DNA of 64,000 nt from Ensifer adhaerens (GCF_000697965.2 NZ_CP015881.1:1351501-1415500), one strand, 5' to 3'; counted from the first letter of the stretch, positions 33,985 through 42,483 are shown. Numbers and translations are program-made. Notes: a model not told the origin generated them from the letters alone.

Positions 33985-35202
33985 ATGGGAACGATCTCGC
34001 GGCTTTCCGAGAAAACTAGAGCCCCGGCGCACCGGATCGAAAGCGAAGAGGAAGCGCTGTCGATCGCGCGTGAGCTGGCGGCGGAATTTGCAGGGAGTGC
34101 CAACGAGCGGGACACGGATCGCATTCTGCCCTTCGACGAGCTCGATGCGCTCGCCCAATCCGGCCTGCTGGCGATCACCGTGCCGCCGGAGTATGACGGC
34201 ATAGACGTCTCCAATGCCGTTCTTGCCGAAGTCACCGCCATCCTTTCGGAAGCGGATTCCTCGATCGGCCAGATCCCGCAGAACCATTTCTACATTCTCG
34301 AGGCGCTGCGCACCGATGGCACCGAGGAGCAAAAGGCCTTTTTCTTCGGCCGGGCGCTTGCCGGCGACCGTTTCGGCAACGCCCTTTCGGAGCGTGGCAC
34401 GAAAACCGTCGGCGACTATGAGACCCGGCTTTCCTCCGACGGCCCCGGCTTCCGTCTGAACGGGCGCAAATATTATTCGACCGGCGTGTTGTTTGCCGAA
34501 TGGATCGTCATCTTCGCCCTTGATCCGAACGACAAGCTGACCATGGCCTTCGTGCCGCGCGGCGCGGAGGGCTTGCAGATCATCGACGACTGGGACGGCT
34601 TCGGCCAGCGCACGACCGGCAGCGGCACGACCGTGCTGCAGAACGTCTATGTGGCCGCCGATGCGGTGGTGCGCCATCACCGCGGCTTCGAAAGGCCGAC
34701 GACGATCGGTAGCGTCGGCCAGATCATCCATGCCGGCATCGATCTCGGCATTGCCCGGGCAGCCTTTGCCGAAACCCTCGACTTTGTCCGCAATCATGCG
34801 CGCCCCTGGATGGACAGTGGCGCCGAACGGGCGGCCGACGATCCGTTGACGATCGCCCGCATCGGCCAGCTTGCCATCCGCCTGGAGGCGGCAACGGCCA
34901 CGCTGGAGCGTGCCGGCAAAAAGGTCGACGTCGCCCAGATCAACGGTACCGAGGAAAGCGTGATCGAAGCGACGCTTGCCGTTGCCGCGGCAAAGGTCCT
35001 GACGACCGAAATCGCCTTGGAAGCGAGCAACACGCTCTTCGAACTCGCCGGCACCGCATCGACGAAGATCGGCCTCAACCTCGACCGCCATTGGCGAAAC
35101 GCCCGCACCCACACGCTGCACGACCCGGTGCGCTGGAAGCATCACGTTGTCGGCAACTACCACCTGAACGGCATCAAGCCGCCGAAGAACGGCGCACTCT
35201 GA
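33985..35202 (+). CDS. SfnB/DszC-family flavin-dependent monooxygenase (acyl-CoA dehydrogenase fold)
   Basis: 405 residues. It has the acyl-CoA-dehydrogenase-like N domain (DELDALAQSGLLAITVPPEYDG), a flavin/substrate segment (FGNALSERGTKTVGDYETRL, then LNGRKYYSTGVLFAEWIV) and the characteristic C terminus DRHWRNARTHTLHDPVRWK, which marks the SfnB/DszC sulfur-acquisition group that desulfurises sulfones and thiophenes with reduced FMN. It is followed by an NtaA-type flavin monooxygenase 79 bases on. The expected role is release of sulfite from organosulfur compounds during sulfur limitation. Confidence 0.9.
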   Translation: MGTISRLSEKTRAPAHRIESEEEALSIARELAAEFAGSANERDTDRILPFDELDALAQSGLLAITVPPEYDGIDVSNAVLAEVTAILSEADSSIGQIPQNHFYILEALRTDGTEEQKAFFFGRALAGDRFGNALSERGTKTVGDYETRLSSDGPGFRLNGRKYYSTGVLFAEWIVIFALDPNDKLTMAFVPRGAEGLQIIDDWDGFGQRTTGSGTTVLQNVYVAADAVVRHHRGFERPTTIGSVGQIIHAGIDLGIARAAFAETLDFVRNHARPWMDSGAERAADDPLTIARIGQLAIRLEAATATLERAGKKVDVAQINGTEESVIEATLAVAAAKVLTTEIALEASNTLFELAGTASTKIGLNLDRHWRNARTHTLHDPVRWKHHVVGNYHLNGIKPPKNGAL

Positions 35203-35281
35203 GCCCATCGACCGCGCGCGATCGTCCCGAGGCGTGACCGGCGCTTTGGGCAACGCCCAACCTTGCCCGAAGGAGAGCCCC

Positions 35282-36679
35282 ATGAGCCGCGAAATCCGGC
35301 TGAATGCCTTTGACATGAACTGCGTCGGCCACCAGTCGCCAGGGCTCTGGACCCATCCGCGCGACCAGTCCTGGCGCTACAAGGATCTCGATTACTGGGT
35401 GCATCTGGCAAAAACGCTCGAGCGCGGCAAGTTCGACGGCCTGTTCATCGCCGACGTGCTGGGCGTCTATGACGTGCTGAACGGCAATGCGGATGCAGCC
35501 CTTCGGCATTCGGCCCAGGTCCCGGTCAACGACCCGCTGCAACTGGTGCCGACCATGGCCTACGAGACCGAGCATCTCGGCTTCGGGCTGACGGCGTCGC
35601 TCTCCTTCGAGCATCCCTATACCTTCGCCCGCCGCATCTCGACGCTCGACCATCTGACCCGGGGGCGTGTCGGCTGGAACATCGTCACCTCCTACCTCAA
35701 CAGCGGCGCGCTCAACATCGGCCAGGCGCAGCAGGCGCGCCACGACGACCGCTATGATCTCGCCGAGGAATATCTGGAGGTCTGCTACAAGCTCTGGGAA
35801 GGAAGCTGGGAGGACGGCGCCGTCGTGCGCGATCGGGCAAGCGGTATCTTCACCCATCCGGAAAAGGTGCATCCGATCAACCATCACGGCCGCCACTTCA
35901 CGGTTCCCGGCATTCACCTGAGCGAACCGTCGCCGCAGCGCACGCCCGTGCTCTACCAGGCCGGCTCTTCGAGCCGCGGCAAGGACTTTGCCGGGGCGCA
36001 CGCCGAATGCATCTTCGTCGCCGCGCCATCCAAAACCGTATTGAAGCGCTATGTCGCCAATGTCCGCGAGGCAGCCGCGCGCGCCGGCCGCAACCCACGC
36101 GAAATCCTCGCCTTCAATCTGCAGACGGTGATCCTCGGCGAAACCGACGCGGAGGCGAAGAAGAAGTTCGACGAATACCGCAGCCACGTGTCCTACGAGG
36201 GTGCCCTGGCGCTGATCTCCGGCTGGACAGGCATCGATTTCGGCCAGTTCGCCCCGGACGAGCCGCTTCGCCACCGTTACACCAACGCGGTGCAATCGGC
36301 CGTCGAGACCTTTACGACCATCGACCCGGATCGGGTGTGGACCGTGCGCGAAATGGCCGACTGGGTGGGTATCGGCGGCTTCGGCCCCGTCTTCGTCGGC
36401 TCGCCCTCGACGGTCGCCGATCTCCTGCAGGAATGGGTCGAGGACACCGATGTCGACGGCTTCAACCTTGCCTATGCCATCACGCCCGGGACCTTCGAAG
36501 ACGCCGTCGACCTGCTGGTGCCGGAACTGCAAAGACGCGGCGTCTACAAGACCGGCTACCGCGAAGGCACGCTCCGCGAAAAGCTCTTCGGCGCCGGTCC
36601 GAGGCTTGCAGCGCCGCATCCGGGCGCCGGCTATCGCGACCTCGCCGGCCAGCGGCAGACGATCGCGGCCTCCGCTTAA
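35282..36679 (+). CDS. LLM-class flavin-dependent monooxygenase (NtaA/SnaA/DszA family)
   Basis: 465 residues from ATG 35282, which follows AAGGAGAGCCCC; the longer frame to 35234 is unlikely. Typical family blocks: LNAFDMNCVGHQSPGLW at the start, FDGLFIADVLGVYD, TYARRISTLDHLTRGR-like (TFARRISTLDHLTRGRVGWN), NIVTSYL, and QAGSSSRGKDFAGAHAE. The enzyme uses FMNH2 supplied by a separate reductase to oxygenate sulfones, nitrilotriacetate or similar compounds. Downstream of the SfnB-like gene and followed by a two-way terminator, it probably works with it in organosulfur breakdown. Confidence 0.92.
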   Translation: MSREIRLNAFDMNCVGHQSPGLWTHPRDQSWRYKDLDYWVHLAKTLERGKFDGLFIADVLGVYDVLNGNADAALRHSAQVPVNDPLQLVPTMAYETEHLGFGLTASLSFEHPYTFARRISTLDHLTRGRVGWNIVTSYLNSGALNIGQAQQARHDDRYDLAEEYLEVCYKLWEGSWEDGAVVRDRASGIFTHPEKVHPINHHGRHFTVPGIHLSEPSPQRTPVLYQAGSSSRGKDFAGAHAECIFVAAPSKTVLKRYVANVREAAARAGRNPREILAFNLQTVILGETDAEAKKKFDEYRSHVSYEGALALISGWTGIDFGQFAPDEPLRHRYTNAVQSAVETFTTIDPDRVWTVREMADWVGIGGFGPVFVGSPSTVADLLQEWVEDTDVDGFNLAYAITPGTFEDAVDLLVPELQRRGVYKTGYREGTLREKLFGAGPRLAAPHPGAGYRDLAGQRQTIAASA

Positions 36680-36694
36680 GCGAAGACATCAAAG

Positions 36695-36730
36695 AAACGC
36701 CGCCGGAACCTTTGTTCAGGCGGCGTTTTT
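36695..36730. terminator. Bidirectional terminator between convergent monooxygenase genes
   Basis: Arms AAACGCCGCC (36695-36704) and GGCGGCGTTT (36719-36728), 14-base loop, with a T run on the right end and an A run on the left. It serves the rightward LLM gene and the leftward DszC-like gene. Confidence 0.85.
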
Positions 36731-36758
36731 CCACGCACAGTCACCCTGTGCGTCAGGT

Positions 36759-37985
36759 TCAGCTGTAAAGGCTTATCGGCGGGATCCGACCGTTGAGCGC
36801 AAAGTCGCCGACCTCGCGCGCCTTGTAGGCGACCGGGTCATGCAGCGTGTGGGTGCGGACATTGCGCCAGTAGCGGTCGAAGCGATAGTGCCCAGCCGTG
36901 GCGCGCGCGCCCATCAATTCGAACACCCTTGCCGTCACGTCGAGCGCCACGTGGGTGGAATGCACCTTGGCCGCATAGGCCTCGATCGCCGCCGCGCCCC
37001 GCGCCTCGGCCGTTACCGAGCTGCCCTCGGACAAGGCCGCTTCGACCGCTGCCGCAGCCGCATCAGCCAGCGCGACCGACGCCTTCAGGTTCGTCTGGAG
37101 CTCGCCGATCGCCTCAAGGATATAGGGGTCGTCGCCGGCACGCTCGACGCCGGACGTCACCCAGGGACGCGTTGTGCTGCGGACGTAGTCGAGCGCTGCT
37201 GCCAGCGCCCCCTGCGCCGTGCCGAGATAGAAATTGACGAAGACGAGCTGGATCAGCGGCGTGTTGAAGGTCGCTTGCACCGGTGGCGGATCTAAGGGTT
37301 CGGCAAGCGCCTGGATGAAGTCTCGCCCATAAACCGGAAAGTCGCGGAACTCGACGCTGCCGCTGTCCGACAGGCGCTGGCCGATATTGTCCCAGTCGTC
37401 GTTCGCGATATAGCCGGGACGGTCGGTGGGCACGACGAAATTGGCGATCTTGCCGTCGAGCGTGGCATTGACGTTGATGCGGTCGGAGACATGCGCGCCG
37501 GTCGAAAACGTCTTGCGGCCGTTCAAGACGTAGTGCGCGCCGCGCCGCTCGAGCGTCAGGCCGGGGTCGCGCGGGTTGACGGCTGCACCCCAGTAGAGCT
37601 GCCGCTCGACCGTTTCGGCGCCCAGCACCCAGGCTTGCCGGGGATCGGCGGCGGCCCAATAGACGTATTGGCTGTTGACGTAGTGGTAGCCCAGCAATTG
37701 CCCGATCGAGCTTTCGCCGCGCGCGACGATGCGCACCAGCCGCAGCCCGTCGATCCAGCTCAAGCCGGCCCCACCGATCTCCGGCGAATGCAACGCCGTC
37801 AACAGACCAGCCTGGCGGAGCGCCTCGATCTCCTCGCGCGGCGGCGCGCCCACCCGGTCGAGTTCGGCGCCCCGACGGGCAAGATCGGTTGACAGCGCCT
37901 CGGCACGGGCAAAAAGCTCCCGTCGCCTTTCGTCATGTTCGGCGTTCACCGGCGCCGGTTCTCTGAGGAAGTGTACGTTGCTCAT
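36759..37985 (-). CDS. DszC/SfnB-family flavin-dependent monooxygenase
   Basis: 408 residues, paralogous to the gene at 33985. The fold is acyl-CoA-dehydrogenase-like: EEIEALRQAGLLTALHSPEIGG, YHYVNSQYVYWAA, LNGRKTFSTGAHVSDRINV and the signature FDRYWRNVRTHTLHDPVAYK near the C terminus. The start ATG follows CAAGGAGAGGCGG. It is transcribed toward the LLM gene. Members oxidise sulfur in dibenzothiophene, dimethylsulfone or related compounds. The promoter carries the shared TCTATAGAATA motif. Confidence 0.9.
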   Translation of the reverse strand: MSNVHFLREPAPVNAEHDERRRELFARAEALSTDLARRGAELDRVGAPPREEIEALRQAGLLTALHSPEIGGAGLSWIDGLRLVRIVARGESSIGQLLGYHYVNSQYVYWAAADPRQAWVLGAETVERQLYWGAAVNPRDPGLTLERRGAHYVLNGRKTFSTGAHVSDRINVNATLDGKIANFVVPTDRPGYIANDDWDNIGQRLSDSGSVEFRDFPVYGRDFIQALAEPLDPPPVQATFNTPLIQLVFVNFYLGTAQGALAAALDYVRSTTRPWVTSGVERAGDDPYILEAIGELQTNLKASVALADAAAAAVEAALSEGSSVTAEARGAAAIEAYAAKVHSTHVALDVTARVFELMGARATAGHYRFDRYWRNVRTHTLHDPVAYKAREVGDFALNGRIPPISLYS

Positions 37986-38019
37986 CCGCCTCTCCTTGGT
38001 TGAGGCGTAATAATGAACT

Positions 38020-38031
38020 TATTCTATAGAC
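38020..38031 (-). promoter_or_regulatory. TCTATAGAATA motif upstream of DszC-like gene
   Basis: On the minus strand the sequence reads GTCTATAGAATA, 35 bases before ATG 37985. It matches 11 bases of the motif at 33908-33918 in the same orientation to its gene. Confidence 0.5.
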
Positions 38032-38130
38032 AATGACAGCAAATGGATTTTGACTTGGGCGGAAGCCCGAGAAAGTCTTACCTGTCACCCGGTGCCGCCC
38101 ACGCGCCGGCGGGAAACGGGGCCATCGCGC

Positions 38131-38706
38131 TTAGGCACTATTCCGGGAAATGCGATAGACGCTGGCAGGCGGCAGGTTGAGCGGCACCCAGCGCCGAAAG
38201 GAGGCCTTGAGCCCAAGCTCGCGCAGAACCTGGAGCGAGATCGGGCATCGCGGTCCATAGGTGAACTGGAACAGGCTTCCATCCTCGGCAAGGTGATGAA
38301 AGACCGAGGCGAGGATCGCCCGCACGGTCTGCGCCGGCATGGACAGAAGTGGCAGGCCGCTGATCGCCGCCCCGACGGACTTCACCGCCGGCAGGGCCAG
38401 GTGCTGGGCGTCGCCCTCGATCAGCGTCGCGCTCGGGAACCGCTCCCGCAACAGCATGGCGAAAGCCGGATTGCGCTCCACCAGGATGAGATTGTCCTCG
38501 TAAACGCCGTTGCGAAGCAGTGCCCGCGTGAAGGCTCCGGTGCCAGGCCCAAGTTCGAGCACATTGCCGGAGAGCGGTCCGATCTCGGTGGTCATGGCGA
38601 CCGCCAGCCGTCTGCTCGAAGGCGCGATCGCCGCGACCTCCAGCGGTCTCGCCGCCCAGGATCTGAGGAAGAGCAGGAAATCCGATGCCGTTTTCTGTTT
38701 GGTCAA
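38131..38706 (-). CDS. SAM-dependent methyltransferase, probably phospholipid N-methyltransferase (rhizobial PmtA type)
   Basis: 191 residues from TTG 38706; a good GGAGG lies 7 bases upstream, better than the TTG at 38727. It shows the class I SAM-binding motif NVLELGPGTGAFTRALL near residue 47, LILVERNPAFAML and LIEGDAQHL, then GLPLLSMP. The N terminus FLLFLRSWAARPLEVAAIAPSSR matches the small rhizobial methyltransferases that convert phosphatidylethanolamine to the methylated forms on the way to phosphatidylcholine. An rRNA-adenine-type enzyme is less likely. Downstream of the Crp/Fnr gene by 57 bases, it may be its target. Confidence 0.78.
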   Translation of the reverse strand: MTKQKTASDFLLFLRSWAARPLEVAAIAPSSRRLAVAMTTEIGPLSGNVLELGPGTGAFTRALLRNGVYEDNLILVERNPAFAMLLRERFPSATLIEGDAQHLALPAVKSVGAAISGLPLLSMPAQTVRAILASVFHHLAEDGSLFQFTYGPRCPISLQVLRELGLKASFRRWVPLNLPPASVYRISRNSA

Positions 38707-38763
38707 GTCGCGCCTCCGTTGTTGCAACGGTGCCTGGTATCGCTCCTTGTCGGATGCCGAGCA

Positions 38764-38777
38764 TTAACCCGGGTTAA
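38764..38777. promoter_or_regulatory. FNR-like dyad TTAAC-N4-GTTAA at the crp/fnr gene stop
   Basis: TTAACCCGGGTTAA is a perfect 14-bp palindrome with the geometry of FNR/FixK sites (TTGAT-N4-ATCAA). It coincides with the stop codon of the Crp/Fnr gene and lies 57 bases before the methyltransferase start, where it could control that gene. Confidence 0.45.
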
Positions 38778-39390
38778 GCCTGGTGTCGGCCTCCGCCCGC
38801 ACTCGCTTGGCGATGCGGCTGAGGCCGACCGGGGTGATGCCGAGATAGCCGGCGAGGTCCTTCTGCGGCACCCGTGCGACCACCTCCGGTTCCTCGACGA
38901 GCAGTGCGCGATAGCGCTCCTCGGGATCAAGCGTCAGGAACTGGCGTTCACGGCGCTCCTTGCGCTCGGCAAGCATCATCAGCGCACTTCGGATCATCCG
39001 CGACCAGCCAAGGTCGGTGTCGGCCAGCGCCTGCAGCGTCACGAACGGAATTCTCTCGAGGCGGCTCTCCTCGACCGCAATTGCCGAAAAGCTCGCCCGC
39101 CCGGCGGGCACCAGCGCCGAGAGGCTCGCAAAGAACCGCCCTTCGATGGCGAAGGACTTGATCCACTCCTCGCCATTGGCACGCAGATAGGTGAGCTTCA
39201 CCAGGCCGCGCTCGATCACATAGACATAGGGATGCGGCTCATCCTGATGGAAGACCGTTTCGCCAGCCCTCACGCTGCGCACCTGCATCGCCTCGGCCAG
39301 GCGCTCCGCCTGCGCCAGCGGATGCCGGGCGATGCGCTCGAACAGCGAAATCGCAGCGCCCTCTGCGCGCTTAACTTCGGTTAATGCCAT
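38764..39390 (-). CDS. Crp/Fnr-family transcriptional regulator
   Basis: 208 residues from ATG 39390, after GAGGACGGGG; the frame is open to 39519 without a good ribosome site. The N-terminal cyclic-nucleotide-binding fold covers about 25-135 (VRAGETVFHQDEPHPYVYVIERG), and the C-terminal helix-turn-helix is VPQKDLAGYLGITPVGLSRIAKRV. The helix-turn-helix resembles FNR/FixK-type proteins. There is no N-terminal Cys cluster, so it does not sense oxygen by an FNR iron-sulfur cluster. Divergent from an SDR gene (51-base gap) and followed by the methyltransferase gene. Two FNR-like dyads flank it. Confidence 0.92.
   Translation of the reverse strand: MALTEVKRAEGAAISLFERIARHPLAQAERLAEAMQVRSVRAGETVFHQDEPHPYVYVIERGLVKLTYLRANGEEWIKSFAIEGRFFASLSALVPAGRASFSAIAVEESRLERIPFVTLQALADTDLGWSRMIRSALMMLAERKERRERQFLTLDPEERYRALLVEEPEVVARVPQKDLAGYLGITPVGLSRIAKRVRAEADTRLNPG
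39371..39384. promoter_or_regulatory. FNR-like dyad TTAAC-N4-GTTAA inside the crp/fnr gene start
   Basis: TTAACTTCGGTTAA has the same arms and spacing as the dyad at 38764-38777. It covers codons 3-7 of the Crp/Fnr gene. It could be an autoregulatory operator that blocks early elongation or the divergent promoter. Confidence 0.45.
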
Positions 39391-39441
39391 CCCCGTCCTC
39401 CCGTTGCAGATTCGACTGCGCAACAACGGGAAATAGATCAC

Positions 39442-40155
39442 ATGGCACGCTACGTCGTCACCGGGGCAAGCTCGGGAATCGGCAGGGAGATCGCACTGCA
39501 ACTGGCCGCGAGAGGGCACGATGTCTTAGCACTTGGCCGCGACCGGGAGCGACTGGAGGACTTGACGCTGCGAAACCGGAGGATCGAAACGCGGGTGCTC
39601 GATCTCTGCGATCGGGCCGCAACCATCGCCTGCGGAGCCAAGATGGCGGGCGATCCGATCGACGGTCTCATCAACAACGCGGCCATCCAGCACAATGTCC
39701 GGTTCGACGACCCGCATTACGACGCCGGACAAATCGCGGACGAAGTCGATACCAATCTCGTCGCGCCGATGCTGTTGTCGCGGCTGCTTCTGCCGAAGAC
39801 GCCCGGGCGCCCCTTCGTCATCGTCAATGTCGGCTCAGCACTCGCCCGTTATTCGAAAACGACGGCGGCGGTCTACAGCGCCACCAAGGCGGGGCTGCGC
39901 ATGTTTTCGGAAGCACTTTCCGTCCAGCACCAGGCAGGCGCAGTCAAAGTGGTTGATGTGGTGCTGCCGCTCGTCGATACCCCGATGACATCAGGGCGGG
40001 GAAAGGACAAGGTCAGCGCGGCCTATGCGGCGAAGGAAATCCTGCGTGCGCTCGAGCCGGGCGCAACCCGCATCCATGTCGGCAAGGCGCGATTGCTGCG
40101 CCTGCTCGAAATCATAGCGCCGCCTGCAGCCGCCGCGATCATCAGAAAGCTGTGA
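39442..40155 (+). CDS. Short-chain dehydrogenase/reductase
   Basis: 237 residues. It starts MARYVVTGASSGIGREIALQL with the Rossmann glycines, has NNAAIQHN, and YSATK (Tyr-x3-Lys) near residue 148. It lies divergent from the Crp/Fnr gene with 51 bases between start codons, so the two probably share a control region. The substrate is unknown. There is a small gap to the convergent Rrf2 gene; no hairpin is obvious. Confidence 0.88.
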   Translation: MARYVVTGASSGIGREIALQLAARGHDVLALGRDRERLEDLTLRNRRIETRVLDLCDRAATIACGAKMAGDPIDGLINNAAIQHNVRFDDPHYDAGQIADEVDTNLVAPMLLSRLLLPKTPGRPFVIVNVGSALARYSKTTAAVYSATKAGLRMFSEALSVQHQAGAVKVVDVVLPLVDTPMTSGRGKDKVSAAYAAKEILRALEPGATRIHVGKARLLRLLEIIAPPAAAAIIRKL

Positions 40156-40217
40156 CGCTGCAGTTCTCAAGCGGCATCTTGCGATCGCAGGCCCCACAGC
40201 GGGCCTTTGCGTGAAGG

Positions 40218-40676
40218 TTAGCCAGCCTCCGCGTCCCTCAAGGCGACGATCTCGGACGCGTTGTCGTTGGCGGCGAACTGCTCCAACGTCATGTTGTCGA
40301 GGATCGAGGCGATCGCGTCGCGAACGTTGCTCATCGACTTGCGCACATGACAGTTGACCGGATCGGCACAGTCGTCGCAGGCCTCGAACGCGGTGCGGCT
40401 GGCGCAGCGGATCGGTGCCAGGGGACCGTCGAGCGTGCGGATGACCTGGCCGATGCGGATGTCGGAGGCTGGCCGGGAGAGCGAATAGCCGCCGCCCGGG
40501 CCCTTCTTCGAGCGCAGGATGCCGGCATTGCGCAGTTCGAGCAGGATCGCGTCCAGGAACTTTTTCGGAATATTGTTCCGCGTGGCGATCTCGGTGATGA
40601 AGGCGGTCTCTCCGGGCTCCAGTTGAGCCAGGTCGACAAGGGCCTTGAGCCCGTATTTTCCTTTTTTGGTCAACAT
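40218..40676 (-). CDS. Rrf2-family transcriptional regulator with conserved cysteines
   Basis: 152 residues. Winged-helix regulator typical of IscR/NsrR/RirA-like proteins: KGKYGLKALVDLAQ at the start, then NIPKKFLDAILLELRNAGILRSKKG. Four cysteines, C91, C100, C103 and C109 (DGPLAPIRCAS, ACDDCADPVNC), could hold an iron-sulfur cluster, which suggests sensing of iron, oxygen or nitric oxide, but this is inference. The ATG follows AGGAAAG, which is one arm of an inverted repeat (40686-40704). Convergent with the SDR gene. Confidence 0.92.
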   Translation of the reverse strand: MLTKKGKYGLKALVDLAQLEPGETAFITEIATRNNIPKKFLDAILLELRNAGILRSKKGPGGGYSLSRPASDIRIGQVIRTLDGPLAPIRCASRTAFEACDDCADPVNCHVRKSMSNVRDAIASILDNMTLEQFAANDNASEIVALRDAEAG

Positions 40677-40983
40677 GTCACTTCACTTTCCTGAACAAGG
40701 AAAGCCGCCACAACGCCCCTTCCCGCGGCATTTACCGGGGGTAACGGGTTGTGACGGCCGCACTCTTTCGCTTAGGATGTCCTACACCCAAACTGCACCA
40801 TTCTCAATAAAATACGTCAGTTACTGCATAGATTTAGTGATTTTAGAAGGCGCTTTTATGGCAGGGGGGAGAATTTCCGCTCCCTTGAGAAGGTGGCTTT
40901 GCCTCAAGAGCCAGCAGTCGCTTGCCTCGGACGCCGCGAAACCCGACGCCGGAGCACCGCAGGTGTAACTGTTCAGGATGCGA
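40677..40983. other. rrf2 promoter region and end of the urt operon
   Basis: 307 bases. Next to the Rrf2 ATG is the inverted repeat CTTTCCT-N5-AGGAAAG (40686-40704), in which the right arm is the ribosome site on the minus strand (seen as AGGAAAG at 40692-40686). The A+T-rich stretch 40790-40860 is probably the promoter. A short ATG frame at 40858-40968 (36 codons) has no ribosome site I trust and no recognisable product. No clear terminator for urtE. Confidence 0.45.
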
Positions 40984-41679
40984 TCACACCGTCAGATGGC
41001 GGCGCGCCTCTGATGTGTCCAGCGTTTCGGCTGCGCCCTCGTGGACCACAGCGCCCCGATCGAGGATGTAGACGTGGTCGGCGAGTTCGCGACAGAAATC
41101 GAGATACTGCTCGACCAAGAGGATCGCCATGCCGGTCGAATCCCTGAGATAGCGGATAGCCCGGCCGATATCCTTGATGATCGAGGGCTGGATGCCTTCG
41201 GTCGGCTCGTCGAGCACAAGGATCTTCGGTCGCGTCACCAGCGCTCGGCCGATCGCCAGTTGCTGCTGCTGACCGCCGGAGAGGTCGCCGCCACGGCGAC
41301 CAAGCATCGAGCGCAACACCGGAAAGAGGTTGAAGACGTCCTCGGGTATCGAGCGGTCGCCGCGCTTCAGGGGCGCATAGCCGGTCTCCAGGTTCTCCTT
41401 GACCGTCAGCAGCGGGAAGATTTCACGCCCCTGGGGGACGTAGCCGATGCCTTCTTTTGCCCGCCGATAGGGCGCCATGCCGGCGAGTGCTGCGCCGTTG
41501 AAGTCGATCGCGCCGGCGCTGACCGGATGCTGACCGGTGATCGCCCGAAGCAGGCTCGACTTGCCGACGCCATTGCGCCCGAGCACGCAGGTGATCTTGC
41601 CCATCTCGGCCGTGATCGACACGTTTCGCAGCGCCTGCGCGGCGCCGTAGTGAAGATTGACGTTTTCGACGCTGAGCAT
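40984..41679 (-). CDS. urtE: Urea ABC transporter ATP-binding protein UrtE
   Basis: 231 residues from ATG 41679, after AAAGGAGGGCGCGCC. Second ATPase of the urea importer, of the LivF type. Walker A GRNGVGKSS, ENLETGYAPL, LSGGQQQQLAIGRALV signature, Walker B LVLDEPTEGIQPSI and H loop (LLVEQYLDF). It is the last gene of the five-gene urt operon. Presence of GIQPSIIKDIGR after Walker B is typical for UrtE. Confidence 0.95.
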   Translation of the reverse strand: MLSVENVNLHYGAAQALRNVSITAEMGKITCVLGRNGVGKSSLLRAITGQHPVSAGAIDFNGAALAGMAPYRRAKEGIGYVPQGREIFPLLTVKENLETGYAPLKRGDRSIPEDVFNLFPVLRSMLGRRGGDLSGGQQQQLAIGRALVTRPKILVLDEPTEGIQPSIIKDIGRAIRYLRDSTGMAILLVEQYLDFCRELADHVYILDRGAVVHEGAAETLDTSEARRHLTV

Positions 41680-41714
41680 GGCGCGCCCTCCTTTTGGATT
41701 TTCGGTGTGGGTCA

Positions 41715-42479
41715 TCACCGGCCAAGGTAGTTCTCGATCACCTTCGGATCGCTGCTGACAAAGTCGATCGAGCCTTCCGCCAGCACCGCCCCTTCAGCAA
41801 GGCAGGTGACCTTGACGCCGAGTTCACGGATGAAGCCCATGTCGTGCTCGACAACCACGACCGATCGGGTCTTGGCGATCTCCTTCAGCAGGATGGCTGT
41901 CTCGGCAGTTTCCGCGTCGGTCATGCCGGCGACCGGTTCGTCGACCAGCAGCAGTTCCGGCTCCTGGGCAAGCAGCATGCCGATCTCCAGCCATTGCTTC
42001 TGCCCGTGCGAAAGGTTGGCGGCGAGATCGCTGCTGCGCGACGACATGCGGATGGTCGCAAGGATCTCCTCGATCCGAGCCTTGTCCTCTGCCGTCAGTC
42101 GGTAAAAGAGTGTCGGAAACACGCCGCGCTTGCGGTTGAGCGCCAGCTCGAGATTGTCCCAGACCGTGTGGCTTTCAAACACCGTCGGCTTCTGGAATTT
42201 GCGGCCGATGCCGAGCGAAGCGATCTCCGCCTCGTCCTTCTTCGTGAGATCGATCTCGCCCTTGAAGAACACCTGCCCCTCGTCCGGCCGCGTCTTGCCG
42301 GTGATGATGTCCATCATCGTCGTCTTGCCGGCGCCGTTCGGGCCGATGATCGCTCGTAGCTCGCCGGGTTCGATGACGAAGGAGAGCGCATTCAACGCCT
42401 TGAAGCCGTCGAAGGAGACGGAGACGCCGTCGAGATAGAGAAGGCTGGTCGGCTTGGTCTGCCCGATTGTCTGGTTCAT
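41715..42479 (-). CDS. urtD: Urea ABC transporter ATP-binding protein UrtD
   Basis: 254 residues from ATG 42479 (GGAGTAACGAC upstream); the longer frame has no matching sequence. LivG-type ATPase with Walker A GPNGAGKTTMMDIITG, the UrtD-type signature NLSHGQKQWLEIGMLLAQ and LLLVDEPVAGMTDAE. The C terminus AEGSIDFVSSDPKVIENYLGR is typical. It follows urtC after 4 bases and precedes urtE by 35 bases. Confidence 0.95.
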   Translation of the reverse strand: MNQTIGQTKPTSLLYLDGVSVSFDGFKALNALSFVIEPGELRAIIGPNGAGKTTMMDIITGKTRPDEGQVFFKGEIDLTKKDEAEIASLGIGRKFQKPTVFESHTVWDNLELALNRKRGVFPTLFYRLTAEDKARIEEILATIRMSSRSSDLAANLSHGQKQWLEIGMLLAQEPELLLVDEPVAGMTDAETAETAILLKEIAKTRSVVVVEHDMGFIRELGVKVTCLAEGAVLAEGSIDFVSSDPKVIENYLGR

Positions 42480-42483
42480 GTCG

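Noticed and set aside
35246..35257. Short TTGGGC-AAC-GCCCAA hairpin before the LLM monooxygenase gene
   Set aside because: Only 6-bp arms, no T run, and the spacing to the ribosome site gives no clear regulatory meaning.
40858..40968. 36-codon frame MAGGRISAPLRR... in the rrf2 upstream gap
   Set aside because: No ribosome site that I trust, and no signal peptide or motif; kept only as a note.
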